Shown here: piece by piece, positions 4,710-5,490 of the stretch
Numbering within the stretch: position 1 is the stretch's first letter
How the letters are laid out: each line of letters starts with the position of its first letter
Origin: Candidatus Fermentibacterota bacterium
GTDB lineage: Bacteria > Fermentibacterota > Fermentibacteria > Fermentibacterales > Fermentibacteraceae
Assembly (NCBI GenBank): GCA_022703195.1
Contig: JAKLEF010000148.1
Coordinates: 1-5,490, forward strand
Length of the DNA: 5,490 nucleotides
Reading direction: 5' to 3'
The notes under the pieces: generated by a model
Databases searched by the model: none
Told to the model about the DNA's origin: nothing
What the model saw: only the letters and a program-made list of their open reading frames with translations
Made by a program: the position numbers and the translations under genes

Positions 4710-5490
4710 CAGTCCTTCAGGCCGGAGCGGGAGTAGCTCGACACGATCTGCTTCTGGGCCAGCACGAACATGACCAGGAGCGGGATCGTGCAGAAGGTGG
4801 AGGCCGCCATGAGCATGGGGAAGTTGCTGGCCTGCTCCTGGTTGAAGTAGGAGAGCCCAACCTGCAGAACCCTCATGTTCTCGGAGTTCGTCACCACGAG
4901 GGGCCACATGAAGCTGTTCCAGCTTCCGATGATGTCGAACAGGACGACAGTCACGATGGCCGACCGGGAGAGCGGGAGGGCGACCCGCCACAGGTAGCCG
5001 AACCTGCTGCAGCCGTCGAGCACGGCGGCCTCGTAGAGCGACTTCGGCAGCGACCTGAAGTGCTGCCTGAGCAGGAACACGCTGAAGACGTTGGCCGTCC
5101 ACGGCACGATCAGTGCGGCGAAGGTGTCGATCCAGCCGATCTTCGCGAGGATCACGTACGAAGGAGCGAGGTAGACCGGCTGGGGCACCATCATGGTCGA
5201 GAGGAACAGGAGGAAGAGGAAGTTGCGACCGCGGTACTCCATCGTCGCGAAGGAGTAGGCGGCCAGGGCCGAGGTGATCAGGACACCCAGCACGGTCAGC
5301 GAGGTGACGATGAGGGTGTTCACGAGGTACCGCCCGAAGGGCACCTCGTTCCATGCGTCGGCGTAGTTCGAGAAGCCGCCCTGCTCCAGCGACGTGGCTA
5401 TCATCCAGAGGAAGGGGAGCAGCATGACCAGCCCGCCGGCGGCGAGCATGGAGTGCCTGAGGACGGCTCCCGCCGCGGCCCGTGGCGTCA
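4709..5490 (-). CDS. Carbohydrate ABC transporter permease, MalG/UgpE type (start beyond window)
   Basis: An inner-membrane subunit of a CUT1-type sugar importer; with a MalF-like partner it forms the channel driven by an MsmX/MalK-type ATPase. 259 residues are visible, with six hydrophobic segments (numbered from the Met at 5449: about 2-20, 42-67, 76-100, 108-127, 163-185, 209-231). The EAA loop that docks the ATPase is intact: EAAVLDGCSRFGYLWRVALP at 140-159. The order and spacing match the COG0395 family, including the PFLWMIATSL first segment and the MMVPQPVYL stretch. The frame stays open to the edge as T-P-R-A-A-A-G-A-V-L-R-H-S, so the Met at 5449 is too late as a start. The substrate cannot be read from sequence. 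No ATPase or binding protein lies in the window. Confidence 0.94.
   Translation of the reverse strand, partial: TPRAAAGAVLRHSMLAAGGLVMLLPFLWMIATSLEQGGFSNYADAWNEVPFGRYLVNTLIVTSLTVLGVLITSALAAYSFATMEYRGRNFLFLLFLSTMMVPQPVYLAPSYVILAKIGWIDTFAALIVPWTANVFSVFLLRQHFRSLPKSLYEAAVLDGCSRFGYLWRVALPLSRSAIVTVVLFDIIGSWNSFMWPLVVTNSENMRVLQVGLSYFNQEQASNFPMLMAASTFCTIPLLVMFVLAQKQIVSSYSRSGLKD

Noticed and set aside
4710..5354. N-terminal extension of the secreted protein's frame up to 5354
   Set aside because: This part overlaps the permease in another frame and is Arg/Pro/His-rich low-quality sequence; the ATG at 4709 with its signal peptide and TGATG junction is clearly the start.

Overview
The window is a GC-rich bacterial segment in which every supportable gene lies on the minus strand, so transcription runs from high to low coordinates. 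The envelope proteins point to a Gram-negative-type cell: a PorV/PorQ-like outer-membrane protein and several lipoproteins. The mix of a PorV-like barrel, a 6-bladed propeller lipoprotein and an NTF2-like lipoprotein is typical of FCB-group or neighbouring candidate phyla (Fermentibacteria, Krumholzibacteria and Eisenbacteria-like lineages). That placement is inference from protein style and cannot be fixed without a database search.

Right block (2965-5490): a tightly coupled gene train. It starts with a carbohydrate ABC transporter inner-membrane permease (MalG/UgpE type, entering from beyond the window edge). Then come a secreted protein of unknown function, a PorV/PorQ-family beta-barrel protein and a small lipoprotein. 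The junctions are TGATG, TAG directly followed by ATG, and a GTGA overlap, so the four genes are almost certainly one transcript with coupled translation. Together they suggest sugar import through the inner membrane plus envelope components.

Centre (2786-2940): a complete initiator tRNA-fMet gene with its own strong promoter, an encoded CCA end and a strong intrinsic terminator.

Centre-left (about 2383-2750): a non-coding array of hairpins, the most unusual part of the window. Two modules in exact 121-bp register share a 39-bp direct repeat. Each carries a 10-bp stem with a 20-base loop. Three base pairs of that stem differ between the modules, and all three changes are compensatory, while the loops have diverged. 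A second hairpin class occurs in a degenerate upstream module and in the last module, also with compensatory differences. This looks like a structured repeat family (RNA, or single-stranded DNA of the REP/REPIN kind) that I cannot match to a named family.

Left block (1-2308): a two-gene lipoprotein operon, with a 6-bladed beta-propeller lipoprotein (TTG start, strong Shine-Dalgarno) followed by an NTF2-like lipoprotein carrying a DxDxDGxxD calcium-loop motif. After it, from its own sigma-70-like promoter, comes the beginning of a lipoprotein sulfatase that runs off the left edge. The lipoprotein operon looks visibly less GC-rich than the right block (32/60 G+C at 1681-1740 versus 40/60 at 3721-3780).
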